DNA of 64,000 bases, taken from the NCBI GenBank assembly GCA_945888325.1, contig CAMDAC010000006.1:88968-152967 (forward strand). Reading direction: 5' to 3'. The notes beneath the pieces were generated by a model. It was given only the letters and a program-made list of their open reading frames with translations. It ran no database searches and was not told where the DNA came from. Below are positions 47,192 through 56,239 of the stretch, in pieces (the first letter of the stretch is position 1; every line of letters begins with the position of its first letter). The stretch is from Candidatus Sulfopaludibacter sp. SbA3. GTDB lineage: Bacteria > Pseudomonadota > Alphaproteobacteria > Caulobacterales > Hyphomonadaceae. A program made the translations under genes and the position numbers.

Positions 47192-47500
47192 ATGTACCGC
47201 TCCCTCCTCGCCGCCACCCTGGCCGCCGCAACGCTCGCCGCGCCGGCTGTCGCCGCCACCGAAACCTTCAAGCTCGAAGTCGACTTCTCGCGCGCCAATC
47301 TTGTCACCGAAGAAGGCGCCTCGGCCGAATATGCGAAAATCCGCGACCAGGTCGCTGATCGCTGCATCGCCGAGCATGCCGAGATGACCTTCGCGAAAGC
47401 CTTCGCCGTCGAAGCCTGCACGAACCGCACCCTCTCAAAGGCGGTGCGTCAGATCGCCGATCCCGTCCTGACTTCGGTACATCTCGAAGCCAAAGGCTGA
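47192..47500 (+). CDS. UrcA-family exported protein
   Basis: 102-residue protein with a signal peptide ending near APAVAA and a mature part of the UrcA pattern: FKLEVDFSRANLVTEEGASA, Cys in DRCIAEHAE and EACTNRTLSKAV. UrcA proteins are common in Caulobacterales, Sphingomonads and relatives; function unknown. It sits between two strong terminators, so it is monocistronic. Confidence 0.82.
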   Translation: MYRSLLAATLAAATLAAPAVAATETFKLEVDFSRANLVTEEGASAEYAKIRDQVADRCIAEHAEMTFAKAFAVEACTNRTLSKAVRQIADPVLTSVHLEAKG

Positions 47501-47567
47501 GCACCCCGACAGCGCTGCCGCGGCCCCCTGCCTCTCACTCACGCGCCAAGCCGCGACAGCGTGACTG

Positions 47568-47604
47568 CCGCCTTCATCCCCGCCAGGATGGAGGCGGTTT
47601 TTTT
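47568..47604 (+). terminator. Terminator of the UrcA-family gene
   Basis: CCGCCTTCATCC (47568-47579) pairs with GGATGGAGGCGG (47586-47597) with one T-G pair, followed by seven T. Confidence 0.88.
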
Positions 47605-47615
47605 GCGCCTGCCGC

Positions 47616-48143
47616 TTAGTCCGCGTCGCCGTCCCGGAATTCCTTCGCCCGAAGGATGTGCGTCAACCGGAACTGCGCGGGCACAAAGGCGCCGTTGTGC
47701 TCGGCTTCAAACAGCGCGGCGCAGCTGGTCGGGAATTTCTCGTTGAGGCGCAGCGAGGCCTGATGGTCCGCCGCGCCGCCTTCGCGCAGGATCGCGAGCG
47801 CGAAATCATGCAGGCCCGGATTGTGCCCGATCACCATCAGCGTCGATGCCCGGTCGTTCTGGGTCACGGCCTCGTTCAGGCCGCGCACGCCGGTGAGATA
47901 AAGCGACTCCATCGGCCGCACCTTCTCGCCGGTCACCACCGAGGCCACCTCCGCGCAGGTCTCGCGTGCCCGGCGCGCGCTGGAGACCAGGATGCGCTCC
48001 GGCGCCCATCCGAGGGCCACCAGCTCCTCGGCCATGCGCTTTGCATCCGAGTGGCCTTGCGGGGTCAGCGCGCGGCCAAAGTCGTCGATGCCCTCGGACC
48101 AGGGCTCGGTCTTGGCATGGCGCATCAGGATGAGCCGCTTCAT
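47616..48143 (-). CDS. Histidine phosphatase, SixA-like
   Basis: 175-residue RHG-motif phosphatase of the branch that includes the phosphohistidine phosphatase SixA. The catalytic LILMRHAKTEPW and the second His in VIGHNPGLHDFA are present, with LVSSARRARETC between. The target may be a phosphorelay or PTS histidine, by family only. The start at 48143 begins MKRLILMRH. It is divergent from the peroxiredoxin gene. Confidence 0.87.
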   Translation of the reverse strand: MKRLILMRHAKTEPWSEGIDDFGRALTPQGHSDAKRMAEELVALGWAPERILVSSARRARETCAEVASVVTGEKVRPMESLYLTGVRGLNEAVTQNDRASTLMVIGHNPGLHDFALAILREGGAADHQASLRLNEKFPTSCAALFEAEHNGAFVPAQFRLTHILRAKEFRDGDAD

Positions 48144-48262
48144 GGACGCACCGGACCCCGGCGGCATTGAGGATTTCTCATCGGCGGCTTCAGGTAGCTA
48201 TGGTTGTTCGGGCCTCGTTAGGCACTAGTTTCGCCCCATAAATCAAGTGACAGGAACCGCGA

Positions 48263-48904
48263 ATGAGCCTTTTGATCGGAGACACCGCGCCGGACTTCGA
48301 GGCGGAGACGACCGAAGGCCGCATCCGGTTCCATCAATGGGCCGGCAAGGACTGGGTGATCTTCTTCTCCCACCCCGCCGATTTCACCCCCGTCTGCACC
48401 ACCGAACTCGGCTACACCGCAAAACTCAAGGGCGAGTTCGAGAAACGCGGCGCCAAGGCGCTGGTCATCTCGGTCGACACGCTGGAACACCACCAGACCT
48501 GGAGCGCCGACATCGAAGAGACGCAAGGCACAGCGGTCAACTTCCCGATGATCGCCGATACCAACCGCAAGGTCGCGACCCTCTACAACATGATCCACCC
48601 GAACGCCGATCCGAAGGTCACCGTGCGGGCGGTCTATGTCATCGATCCGGACAAGAAGATCCGCGCCTCGATCATCTACCCGCCGAGCGCCGGACGCAAC
48701 TTCGACGAAGTGCTGCGCCTGCTCGACTCCCTGCAGCTGACCGATGGCTACAAGGTGGCCACACCGGTCAACTGGGTCGACGGCGATGACGTGATCATCG
48801 TGCCCTCGCTTCAGGATCCTGCCGAAATAGCGCGGCTCTTCCCGAAGGGCTACAAGACGCTGAAGTCGTACTTGCGCGTCACGCCCCAGCCCAACAAGGC
48901 CTGA
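48263..48904 (+). CDS. 1-Cys peroxiredoxin (Prx6 type)
   Basis: Peroxide-reducing enzyme of 213 residues. The peroxidatic Cys45 lies in FTPVCTTELG, and the long C-terminal extension with GYKVATPVNWVDGDDVIIVPS is the Prx6 mark. No resolving cysteine was seen, in line with the 1-Cys class. Upstream lies a 119-bp gap shared with the SixA-like gene; I did not see an OxyR site there, so OxyR control is not shown. Confidence 0.93.
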   Translation: MSLLIGDTAPDFEAETTEGRIRFHQWAGKDWVIFFSHPADFTPVCTTELGYTAKLKGEFEKRGAKALVISVDTLEHHQTWSADIEETQGTAVNFPMIADTNRKVATLYNMIHPNADPKVTVRAVYVIDPDKKIRASIIYPPSAGRNFDEVLRLLDSLQLTDGYKVATPVNWVDGDDVIIVPSLQDPAEIARLFPKGYKTLKSYLRVTPQPNKA

Positions 48905-49046
48905 GTGCCGCCCGTTCGTTCGTGGACGGATAAACCGTGCCGGAAACCGGAAACTGTAACGTCCACGACAGAGCACGGCCTTCACCATACGTTGCCGTGT
49001 GCTGAAACTTTGTGCACAGTGTGATTCGGGGACACTGGGGCCGGAC

Positions 49047-49734
49047 TTGAAAGCTTCTGATACGATCCAGCATCAACTGCCTTATCTGCGGCGCTATGCC
49101 AGAGCCGTGACGGGAGCCGCCGCCCAGGGCGACCTGGCGGTTGAACAGATGCTCGAAACCCTGCTTGCCGATCTCACAGGGCAGATCACCCGGGTGACCT
49201 TGTTCCGCGCCCTCGATATCGCCCCCGGCCCGCCGCGCCCTGCTCCTGACCGCGATGGAAGGCTTCACACAGGCCGACGGGGCCGCCATTCTCGGTGTGC
49301 CGGAGACCGAGCTTGCGAGCCTACTCGCGCTGGCAGAGAGCGATCTGGCCGATGCTCCAGCGAGCCGCATCTGCATCATCGAGGACGAGCCGCTGATCGG
49401 CGCCAGCCTGTCACAGATCGCCACCTCGCTCGGCCATACCGTCACCGGGGTCTTGTCGACTCACACCGGCGCCGTCGCGCATGCGCTGTCCGAAAAGCCG
49501 GACCTTATCCTTGCCGACATCCAACTCGCCGATGGCTCGCAGGGCACCGAAGCTGTTGCCGAAATCCGCCGCACGCTGGCCGTTCCGGCGATCTTCATCA
49601 CGGCCTTTCCGGAACGCCTGCTTTCGGGGCGCAGCGGAGAGCCGACCTTCCTGATCCCCAAACCTTTCAAGCCCTCGCTTGTGAAGGCGGTCATTACGCA
49701 GGCCTTGTTCCTGCACCGCGGCGCGCGTCCTTAG
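49047..49734 (+). pseudogene. phyR: phyR, general stress response regulator, disrupted by a one-base frameshift
   Basis: PhyR carries a sigma-like N-terminal domain and a C-terminal receiver; phosphorylated, it sequesters the anti-sigma NepR. Here the first frame (from a TTG at about 49047; GTG at 48999 also possible) gives QHQLPYLRRYARAVTG...TLFRALDIAP, then shifts. The second frame continues ARRALLLTAMEGFTQADGAA, then receiver IIEDEPLIGASL, ADIQLADGSQG, FITAFPERLL and IPKPFKP. Removing one C from the CCCCC run at 49222-49226 joins the frames. The joined protein (about 228 residues) is shorter than usual PhyR between its two sigma-like regions. The receiver could still be made from the ATG at 49255. 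Confidence 0.8.
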
Positions 49735-49741
49735 CGCGCGT

Positions 49742-50722
49742 TCAATCGCCCAGCGTGAAGAACCGCCGCGGCACCGTGGTGCGTTGGCGAAGGCCGTTCT
49801 CGTCGAACACGCGCTCGATCTTCAGGTTCGGGATCAGGTTGAACAGCTGCGAACCGAAGCCCTTTCGCTGCGGCTCGCCGGCCTCGCGCCGGCCGGTCTC
49901 CACCCAGTCCGACGTGAACACATCGCTGTCGACCGCCCAGCTGACCGACAGGGTTCCTCCGGGTACGGAGAAACACCCGTGCCGCACGGCGTTGGTCACC
50001 ATCTCGTGCACCAGCAGCGCCGTCCATTTCGTGGCGCGCACCGACAGCTTCAGCTCGGGTCCGCCTACCGTAAGCCGGGGATCATCCAGAGACACGACCT
50101 GTGCCAGCTCTGCCTCGACGATGGTGCGGAAGGAGAGGCCCTGCCAGTGCTGGTCGGAGATCATGGCGAGGTTTCGGCCCATCGCTTCCAGCCGATCGGT
50201 GAACGACTCCACGAAGTCTTCGACACTCGGCGTATGCTGGCCCGTCAGCATCGCCAGCGAGCCGACCATCGCCAGCGTGTTGCGCAGCCGGTGTTCCAGC
50301 TCCGACGCGATCACATCTTTCTGCCGGCGAAGATTCACTTCCTCGGTGACGTCCTCCGTCGATTGAACAAGGTGCGTCACTGTTCCATCGGCGCCGAAGA
50401 TGGGCGTCTCGACCGAGCGCCAGTAACGCTCCTGCGACCGCCCATCCGGGCCCGGAATATGGTAGGGCTGCACCGCCGATCGCATCGCCTCGCCCGCCAT
50501 CACCCGGTCAAACCGCGCGCGCACCCCGCCCATCCGTTCCGGGGCATCCGGAAACACATCCGCTACCCGCCGTCCCGCCAGCTCCGCCCAGGTCTTGTGG
50601 ACCGACCGGCAGAAGGCCTCGTTCGCATAGGCAAACCGGAATTCGCGGTCATAGACCACGATCGGCGCCGCCACACTGTCCAGCACATCGCGAGGGTCTA
50701 CCGGTTCCGCCTTGTCCTCCAC
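49742..50722 (-). CDS. PAS-domain HWE-family sensor histidine kinase
   Basis: 326-residue soluble kinase. A PAS domain occupies about residues 12-130 (VVYDREFRFAYANEAFCRSV to TEDVTEEVNL). The DHp has the HWE/HisKA2-type ASELEHRLRNTLAMVGSL, and the catalytic part VHEMVTNAVRHGCF followed by WVETGR, the HWE W-x-E variant. Kinases of this class commonly phosphorylate PhyR, and this gene is convergent with phyR, 7 bp apart. GTG start with GAGGAG 8 nt upstream. Confidence 0.88.
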   Translation of the reverse strand: MEDKAEPVDPRDVLDSVAAPIVVYDREFRFAYANEAFCRSVHKTWAELAGRRVADVFPDAPERMGGVRARFDRVMAGEAMRSAVQPYHIPGPDGRSQERYWRSVETPIFGADGTVTHLVQSTEDVTEEVNLRRQKDVIASELEHRLRNTLAMVGSLAMLTGQHTPSVEDFVESFTDRLEAMGRNLAMISDQHWQGLSFRTIVEAELAQVVSLDDPRLTVGGPELKLSVRATKWTALLVHEMVTNAVRHGCFSVPGGTLSVSWAVDSDVFTSDWVETGRREAGEPQRKGFGSQLFNLIPNLKIERVFDENGLRQRTTVPRRFFTLGD

Positions 50723-50893
50723 GGGCGCGTCTCCTCATTCCGTCCGATGCCAGTGTGGCGCGGTTCGCCGGCTGCGGGAAGGCGCCCCGGCCGGGCATGC
50801 GGCCCCGAAATATTTCCGGACAGCCCTTCCCGATCCCTCCCCGACAGGCCAAATCCCCGCGCAACGGGCCGGCGCCCCTGGAGACTCCGACTT

Positions 50894-51856
50894 ATGACCC
50901 TTCTTTTCCTGTTGCTTGGCCTCGTGCTGCTCGTGGTGGGCGGCGAATTGCTGGTGCGCGGCGCGGTGCAGCTCGCCCAGAAGTTCCGCATCTCGCCGCT
51001 GCTGATCGGCCTGACGCTGGTCGGCTTTGGCACCTCGACCCCGGAACTCGTGACCAGCCTGCAAGCCGCCTTTGCAGGCTCCCCCGGCATTGCCGTCGGC
51101 AACGTGGTCGGCTCCAACGTCGCCAACATCCTGCTGATCCTCGGCATCACCGCGCTGATCTTCCCGGTCGCCGTAGCGAAAGAGACGTTCAAGCGCGACG
51201 GGTTGGTGCTCGCCCTGAGCACCGTCATGTGCCTTGGCGCGGTCCTCTACGGCCAGCTCACCCCGCTGCTCGGCGCGGTCTTTGTCGCGTCGCTGGCCGG
51301 CTATATCTACTTCGCCTTCCGGCAGGAGCGCCAGTCGAACGCCGCGGCCGACGCCGCCGCCGGTATGACGCAGGCGGACTTTCCCGCGCCCAGCCTGCCC
51401 CTGATTGCGCTTGACCTGCTGTTCGTCGTTGCGGGCCTCGCGCTGACCATCTTCGGCGCGCGGTTCCTGGTCTCCAGCGCGATCGAGATCGCCACGGCCT
51501 TCAACGTCTCCGAAACCATCATCGGCCTCACCATCGTCGCCGTCGGCACCTCGCTGCCGGAACTGGTGACTTCGGTCATGGCCGCGCTGCGCAAGCACAG
51601 CGACATCGCCTTCGGCAACATCGTCGGCTCCAACATCTACAACATCTTCGGCATCCTCGGCGTCACCGCCATCATCAAGCCGATCGACGTACCGCCGCAG
51701 ATCGCCAGCCTCGACATCTGGGTGATGATCGCCGCCACCGTGCTGCTGTTCATCACGGCCACCTCCCGCTGGCGCATCGGCCGGGTCGAGGGCGGGATCA
51801 TGCTGGCCGCCTATGTGGGCTATTGCGTCTGGCTGGGGATGAATTCAGCCGCGTGA
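50894..51856 (+). CDS. Calcium/sodium antiporter (YrbG family)
   Basis: 320-residue inner-membrane exchanger with about 10 hydrophobic segments. The two alpha repeats are clear: VGFGTSTPELVTSLQAA with GNVVGSNVANILLILG, and VAVGTSLPELVTSVMAA with GNIVGSNIYNIFGILG, holding the ion-binding Glu residues. The direction of transport in the cell is not known from sequence. A separate unit from the DMT carrier that follows by 46 bp. Confidence 0.93.
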   Translation: MTLLFLLLGLVLLVVGGELLVRGAVQLAQKFRISPLLIGLTLVGFGTSTPELVTSLQAAFAGSPGIAVGNVVGSNVANILLILGITALIFPVAVAKETFKRDGLVLALSTVMCLGAVLYGQLTPLLGAVFVASLAGYIYFAFRQERQSNAAADAAAGMTQADFPAPSLPLIALDLLFVVAGLALTIFGARFLVSSAIEIATAFNVSETIIGLTIVAVGTSLPELVTSVMAALRKHSDIAFGNIVGSNIYNIFGILGVTAIIKPIDVPPQIASLDIWVMIAATVLLFITATSRWRIGRVEGGIMLAAYVGYCVWLGMNSAA

Positions 51857-51901
51857 TCGCGTCTTGACGCAGCAGGCGCGCGGCTCCACTCCACCGGGAC
51901 C

Positions 51902-52813
51902 ATGCGCCTGCCCCACCCGATCCTCCTCGTCTGCTTCGGCGTCATTTTCGGGTGCGGCGTCGACGCCGTGATGAAACACGTGATGCTGGGCGGCACGAGC
52001 GTGCTGACGGCCACGGCCTGGCGCTACATCCTCGGCTCGGTGATCATGGTCGCCCTGTTCGCCGCCAGCCGCCGCCCCGTGCCCAGCCTGTCGGCCATCC
52101 GTTTCCATGCGCTGCGCTCCCTCGCGCAGGTCATCTCGGCCTTCTGCTTCTTTTATTCGCTGACCCAGATCGCGCTCGCCGAAGCCGTCGTCATGGGCTT
52201 CAGCGCCGCGCTGATGATTGCCCCGATCGCCCGCGTTATCCTCGGCGAGAAGATGAGCCGGGTCACGATCTTCGCCACACTGATCGGTTTTGCCGGCGCC
52301 GCCGTCGCGGCCACCGCCCAGACCACCGGCGCGCCGGAAGACGGCAACCGCCTCTACGGCACGGTCTCGATCCTTGTCTCAGCAGTGCTCTACGCGCTCA
52401 ACATCGTGCTCCTCCGCCTGCGGTCGAAGGAGGAAGACAGCCTGACCCTGGTGACGTTCATGAACGTCTTCCCGGCGCTGTTCCTCCTGCCCTTCATGTT
52501 TGTGTTCACCAAGTGGACGCCGGAAGCCCATTCCTGGGGCGCGATGATTGGCGTCGCCTTCCTCGGCATCGGCATCTGGTGGCTGATGACGCTCGCCTAT
52601 GCCAAGGCCAAGGCGCAGACGCTGGCGCCGTTCGAGTATACGGGCCTCATCTGGTCGGCCCTGCTCGGCTACACTTTCTTCCAGGAAATCCCCGGCTGGC
52701 GCGTCTATGCAGGCGCCGCGATCATCATCGCCGCCTGCCTCGTCGTCGCGTTCGAGACCCACTTCATCGCGCGCCGCGAAGCAAAATTCCCCGCGAGCGA
52801 CATTCTGACCTGA
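51902..52813 (+). CDS. DMT-family transporter (EamA)
   Basis: 303-residue membrane protein with ten hydrophobic segments in two EamA repeats, for example LAEAVVMGFSAALMIAPIA, ILGEKMSRVTIFATLIGFAG and LAPFEYTGLIWSALLGYTFF. The family exports metabolites such as amino acids; here it precedes the branched-chain aminotransferase gene on the opposite strand, which does not prove a link. Confidence 0.87.
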   Translation: MRLPHPILLVCFGVIFGCGVDAVMKHVMLGGTSVLTATAWRYILGSVIMVALFAASRRPVPSLSAIRFHALRSLAQVISAFCFFYSLTQIALAEAVVMGFSAALMIAPIARVILGEKMSRVTIFATLIGFAGAAVAATAQTTGAPEDGNRLYGTVSILVSAVLYALNIVLLRLRSKEEDSLTLVTFMNVFPALFLLPFMFVFTKWTPEAHSWGAMIGVAFLGIGIWWLMTLAYAKAKAQTLAPFEYTGLIWSALLGYTFFQEIPGWRVYAGAAIIIAACLVVAFETHFIARREAKFPASDILT

Positions 52814-52827
52814 CGGGAGACTCCAAA

Positions 52828-53712
52828 CTAAAGCGCCAGCTCAAGCTTCCCGTTGCATAGCGCCGAATAGTCGTTCACCAGCGCCTCGGAGATCGCGCCC
52901 GGCTTGTAGCGATGCTCGCCGATTTCGCAGACGGGTGTGAGTTCCGCGGCCGAACCGGTGATGAAGCATTCGCTGAACGTCGACAGCTCGCTCGGGAAGA
53001 TCGCGCGCTCCACCACCTCGATCTGGCGCGCCTTGGCGAGCGCGATTGTCGTCTGGCGGGTGAGGCCATTGAGGAAACAGTCCGGTGTCGGCGTGTGCAG
53101 CGCGCCGTCGCGCACGAAGAAGATATTGGCGCCGGTCGCCTCCGCCACCTGGCCGCGATAATCCAGCATCAGCGCGTCCTGGTAGCCGGCCTTCTCGGCG
53201 GCATGCTTCGACAGGGTGCAGATCATGTAGAGGCCGGCGGCCTTCGCCTCGCAGGGCGCGGTGTCCGGCGCCGGGCGTTTCCACTGGGCATGCGTGAGGC
53301 GGATGCCCTTCATCTTGTCGGCAAAATAGTCACCCCAGTTCCAGACGGCGACCGCCAGGTGGATCGTGTTGTTCTGGGCCGAGACGCCCATCATCTCCGA
53401 GCCGCGCCAGGCGATGGCGCGCACATAGGCGCTCTCCAGGCCGGACTTCTCGACCGCTTCCTTCTTGGCGCGCTCGACCTCGTCGACGCTGAACGGGATG
53501 TCGAAGCCCATGATCCCGGCTGACCGGTGCAGGCGCTTGGAATGGTCCAGCGAGCGGAAGATCTTGCCGCCATAGGCGCGCTCGCCCTCGAACACGGCCG
53601 AGGCATAGTGCAGGGCGTGGGTCAGCACGTGAACCTTGGTGTCGCGCCAGGGTACGAACTGGCCGTCCATCCAGATGTATCCGTCTCGGTCATCATAGGG
53701 GATGGCAGCCAT
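52828..53712 (-). CDS. ilvE: Branched-chain amino acid aminotransferase
   Basis: PLP-dependent fold-type IV transaminase that makes or degrades Leu, Ile and Val; 294 residues. It shows HVLTHALHYASAVFEGERAY, the catalytic Lys in ICTLSKHAAEKAGYQ (the residue in the CLSK-like position), ATGANIFFVRDG and SECFITGSAAELTPV. I chose the ATG at 53712 because GAGGAG sits 7 nt upstream; an in-frame ATG at 53754 would run into the divergent marR leader. Confidence 0.94.
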   Translation of the reverse strand: MAAIPYDDRDGYIWMDGQFVPWRDTKVHVLTHALHYASAVFEGERAYGGKIFRSLDHSKRLHRSAGIMGFDIPFSVDEVERAKKEAVEKSGLESAYVRAIAWRGSEMMGVSAQNNTIHLAVAVWNWGDYFADKMKGIRLTHAQWKRPAPDTAPCEAKAAGLYMICTLSKHAAEKAGYQDALMLDYRGQVAEATGANIFFVRDGALHTPTPDCFLNGLTRQTTIALAKARQIEVVERAIFPSELSTFSECFITGSAAELTPVCEIGEHRYKPGAISEALVNDYSALCNGKLELAL

Positions 53713-53763
53713 GGGAACGCTCCTCGCTTGAACTTTCTGCGTATTCGGGTTCATTTCCGACTT

Positions 53764-54228
53764 ATGTCCCTGCCCGTCAACCTGAACCGGCCATTCGACC
53801 CCAGACTGTTCCTGACCGATCAGGAGCTGGACCGGAGCGCAGGACTCCTGATTTCAGGCGCATCCGTGCTCGCCAAGGCGGCCGAGAGCGCCCGCAAGAA
53901 GGCCGGTCTGAGCAAGCCAGAGCTGCAGATTCTCATGGCCGCGCGCTATCGGCCGGGCCTGACGGTCAGCGAAATGCGGGGCACGCTCGGCATGACGGTG
54001 CCGACCTTTGCCCGGATCATCGGCAAGCTGGACGAGCGCGGCCTGATCGAGCGGGCCCGCGAGACCGGCGACGCGCGCCGCCGCAAGCTGACCCTGTCGG
54101 ACGCCGGGGTGACCCTGACCACGCCCATCGCCATCGAGGTCCGCGAACGGCTGCGCCTCGCCTTCCGCGCCAGTGGTCCGGAAGCCGTGGCCGGGGCCCG
54201 CTTCCTGCTTGAAGCGCTGGTGAAGTAG
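53764..54228 (+). CDS. MarR-family transcriptional regulator (PetP-like)
   Basis: 154-residue winged-helix regulator: LSKPELQILMAARYRPGL, SEMRGTLGMTVPTFARIIGKLDE, then the wing ARETGDARRRKLTLS. Immediately followed by an OmpR-type regulator and kinase, and divergent from ilvE. In Rhodobacter and relatives a MarR protein (PetP) precedes PetR in the same order, so orthology is likely. Confidence 0.85.
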   Translation: MSLPVNLNRPFDPRLFLTDQELDRSAGLLISGASVLAKAAESARKKAGLSKPELQILMAARYRPGLTVSEMRGTLGMTVPTFARIIGKLDERGLIERARETGDARRRKLTLSDAGVTLTTPIAIEVRERLRLAFRASGPEAVAGARFLLEALVK

Positions 54229-54234
54229 CCCGCG

Positions 54235-54918
54235 ATGAAGGAACCCGCCCATATTCTGATCGTTGACGACGATGACCGTATCCGCGACCTGACCAAGCGC
54301 TTCCTGACGATGAGGGGCTTTCGCGTCAGCGGCGCCGCCGACGCCGCCTCTGCCCGGCGCCTGATGGAGAGCATGGCGTTCGATCTGGCGATCCTCGACA
54401 TCATGATGCCGGGCGAGGACGGCCTGTCGCTCCTCTCTGGCATCCGCAAGGGCCCTTCCCGCGAGACGCCCGTGATGCTGCTGACCGCGCGCGGCCAGAC
54501 GAGCGACCGGATCGAGGGCCTGCGCCTCGGGGCCGATGACTATCTCGCCAAGCCTTTCGAGCCGGAGGAGCTGGTCCTGCGCTGCGAGGCGATCCTGCGC
54601 CGTTCGCAGAAATCCGCGCCGCCGCCGGACGAGATCGAGATGTCCGGCCTCGTGTTCAACGCGGCGCGCGGCGAACTCAAATCCGGCGACGAGCGCATCC
54701 GGCTGACCGACGCCGAGCTGCAACTGCTGACCGTGCTCGCCCGCAATGCCGGCGAACCGGTCAGCCGCGAGGATCTTGCCGTCTTGACCTCGGCGGGCCT
54801 CGAACGCTCCGTGGACGTGCAGGTCACCAGGCTAAGACGGAAGATCGAGCCGAATCCAAAGGAGCCGGTGCATATCCAGACGGTGCGCGGCATCGGTTAC
54901 CGCCTGATGCCGGATTGA
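54235..54918 (+). CDS. OmpR-family response regulator (PetR-like)
   Basis: 227-residue regulator with a receiver (Asp55 in LAILDIMMPGEDG, LLTARGQTSDRIEGL, ADDYLAKPFEPEEL) and an OmpR-type winged helix (LTDAELQLLTVLARNAGEP, then ERSVDVQVTRLRRKIEPNP and VRGIGYRL). It starts 6 bp after the marR gene and precedes its probable kinase by 7 bp. The set resembles petP-petR of Rhodobacter. Targets are unknown here. Confidence 0.92.
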   Translation: MKEPAHILIVDDDDRIRDLTKRFLTMRGFRVSGAADAASARRLMESMAFDLAILDIMMPGEDGLSLLSGIRKGPSRETPVMLLTARGQTSDRIEGLRLGADDYLAKPFEPEELVLRCEAILRRSQKSAPPPDEIEMSGLVFNAARGELKSGDERIRLTDAELQLLTVLARNAGEPVSREDLAVLTSAGLERSVDVQVTRLRRKIEPNPKEPVHIQTVRGIGYRLMPD

Positions 54919-54925
54919 GATCGCC

Positions 54926-56230
54926 ATGCTGCGCCTGAGGGACATCACCCCGCGCGGGCTCTATGCCCGCACCCTGCTGCTCCTGCTGGTGCCGGTGCTG
55001 CTGATCCTTGGGCTGATGACCTGGTATTATTATTCCAGCCAGGTGGCCGAAGTGAACCGCAAGTTCGCACAGGCGATCACCCGCGATGCCAACCTCATCC
55101 GCGCCGCCTGCCTCAACCCGTCCTACACGGCGGACGACCTCGCCCAGATCCAGTTCCAGCTGGAGACCTGGTTTACCTGCAAGCTGCCGGACAATGCGAT
55201 TCCCGACGAAGACCTGAAGCAGACCTTTCCCTATGGCGGCGTTCTGAGGGCCGAGCTGATGAGCCGCGCCGGCGCGCCCGTCTTTGTCGGACTGGAGCGC
55301 GGCGACGCGCGCCTGCACATCCGCTTCCCGACGCCGCAGGGCCGGGGCGAGATCATCATCGACCGCAAGCGTGCGTTCATGATCAACTCGCACATCTTCA
55401 TCGTCTGGGTCATCGCCTTCTCGCTGCTGATGGTCGCGCTCGCCATCGGCTTTCTCAACCAGCAGGTCCGCTCCATCCTGCGCCTGTCGGAAGCCGCGCG
55501 CGCCTTCGGCAGGGGCCGCGACTTGCCGGACTTCCGCCCCTCCGGCGCCACCGAAGTACGCGACGCCGCCCGCGCGCTGATCGACATGAAGGAACGCCTC
55601 ACCGCGTTCGCGGACCAGCGCACCTCCATGCTTGCCGGCGTCAGCCATGACCTGCGCACGCCGCTGACGCGCCTCAAGCTTGCGCTCGCGATGATGGAGG
55701 AGAGCGCCGACATCCGCGCCGCCAAGTCCGATCTCGACGACATGGCGATGATGCTGGACGAATACCTCGCCTTCGCGCGCGGCGAGGAAGGTGACGAGGC
55801 GGCGCTGTTCGACATCGCGCAGATGACCCGCGAGGTGACGACCGGTTTTGGCGGGCACGTGCCGGTGCTTGGGCCTTCGAGAATTCTCGTGATGGGCCGC
55901 CCGCTGGCGCTGAAGCGCGCGGTGACGAACCTTCTGTCGAACGCGCTGAAATATGCCGCCACGGCGCGTGTGACGCTGGTCGACGGGCCGCACTGGGCGG
56001 AGGTGGTGATCGATGATGACGGGCCCGGCATTGCGCCGGAACGCCACGAGGAAGCCTTCCGCCCCTTCTCTCGCCTCGATGATGCGCGCAGCCAGAACGA
56101 GTCCGGCACCGGCCTCGGCCTGACGCTGGCACGCGACACTGCGCGCGCCCATGGCGGCGACATCCGCCTCTCCAAGAGCCCGCTTGGCGGCCTGCGCGCT
56201 GTCTTGCGTGTGCCGACCGAGCCGCGTTAG
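54926..56230 (+). CDS. Sensor histidine kinase, EnvZ-like
   Basis: 434-residue membrane kinase with two transmembrane segments (LLLLLVPVLLILGLMTWYYY and IFIVWVIAFSLLMVALAIGF) around a periplasmic domain of about 125 residues that has paired Cys (RAACLNPS, WFTCKLPD). A HAMP region follows, then SHDLRTPLTRLKLALAMMEE with His241, and the HATPase (LLSNALKYA, DDDGPGIAPE, ESGTGLGLTLARDTA). It partners the upstream OmpR-type regulator. Confidence 0.93.
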   Translation: MLRLRDITPRGLYARTLLLLLVPVLLILGLMTWYYYSSQVAEVNRKFAQAITRDANLIRAACLNPSYTADDLAQIQFQLETWFTCKLPDNAIPDEDLKQTFPYGGVLRAELMSRAGAPVFVGLERGDARLHIRFPTPQGRGEIIIDRKRAFMINSHIFIVWVIAFSLLMVALAIGFLNQQVRSILRLSEAARAFGRGRDLPDFRPSGATEVRDAARALIDMKERLTAFADQRTSMLAGVSHDLRTPLTRLKLALAMMEESADIRAAKSDLDDMAMMLDEYLAFARGEEGDEAALFDIAQMTREVTTGFGGHVPVLGPSRILVMGRPLALKRAVTNLLSNALKYAATARVTLVDGPHWAEVVIDDDGPGIAPERHEEAFRPFSRLDDARSQNESGTGLGLTLARDTARAHGGDIRLSKSPLGGLRAVLRVPTEPR

Positions 56231-56239
56231 GAGGCAGGC

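Noticed and set aside
48943..48975. EcfG-type stress promoter (GGAAC-N16/17-CGTT) before phyR
   Set aside because: Only GGAAA-type sequences are present, and the -10 partner does not fit at the right spacing.
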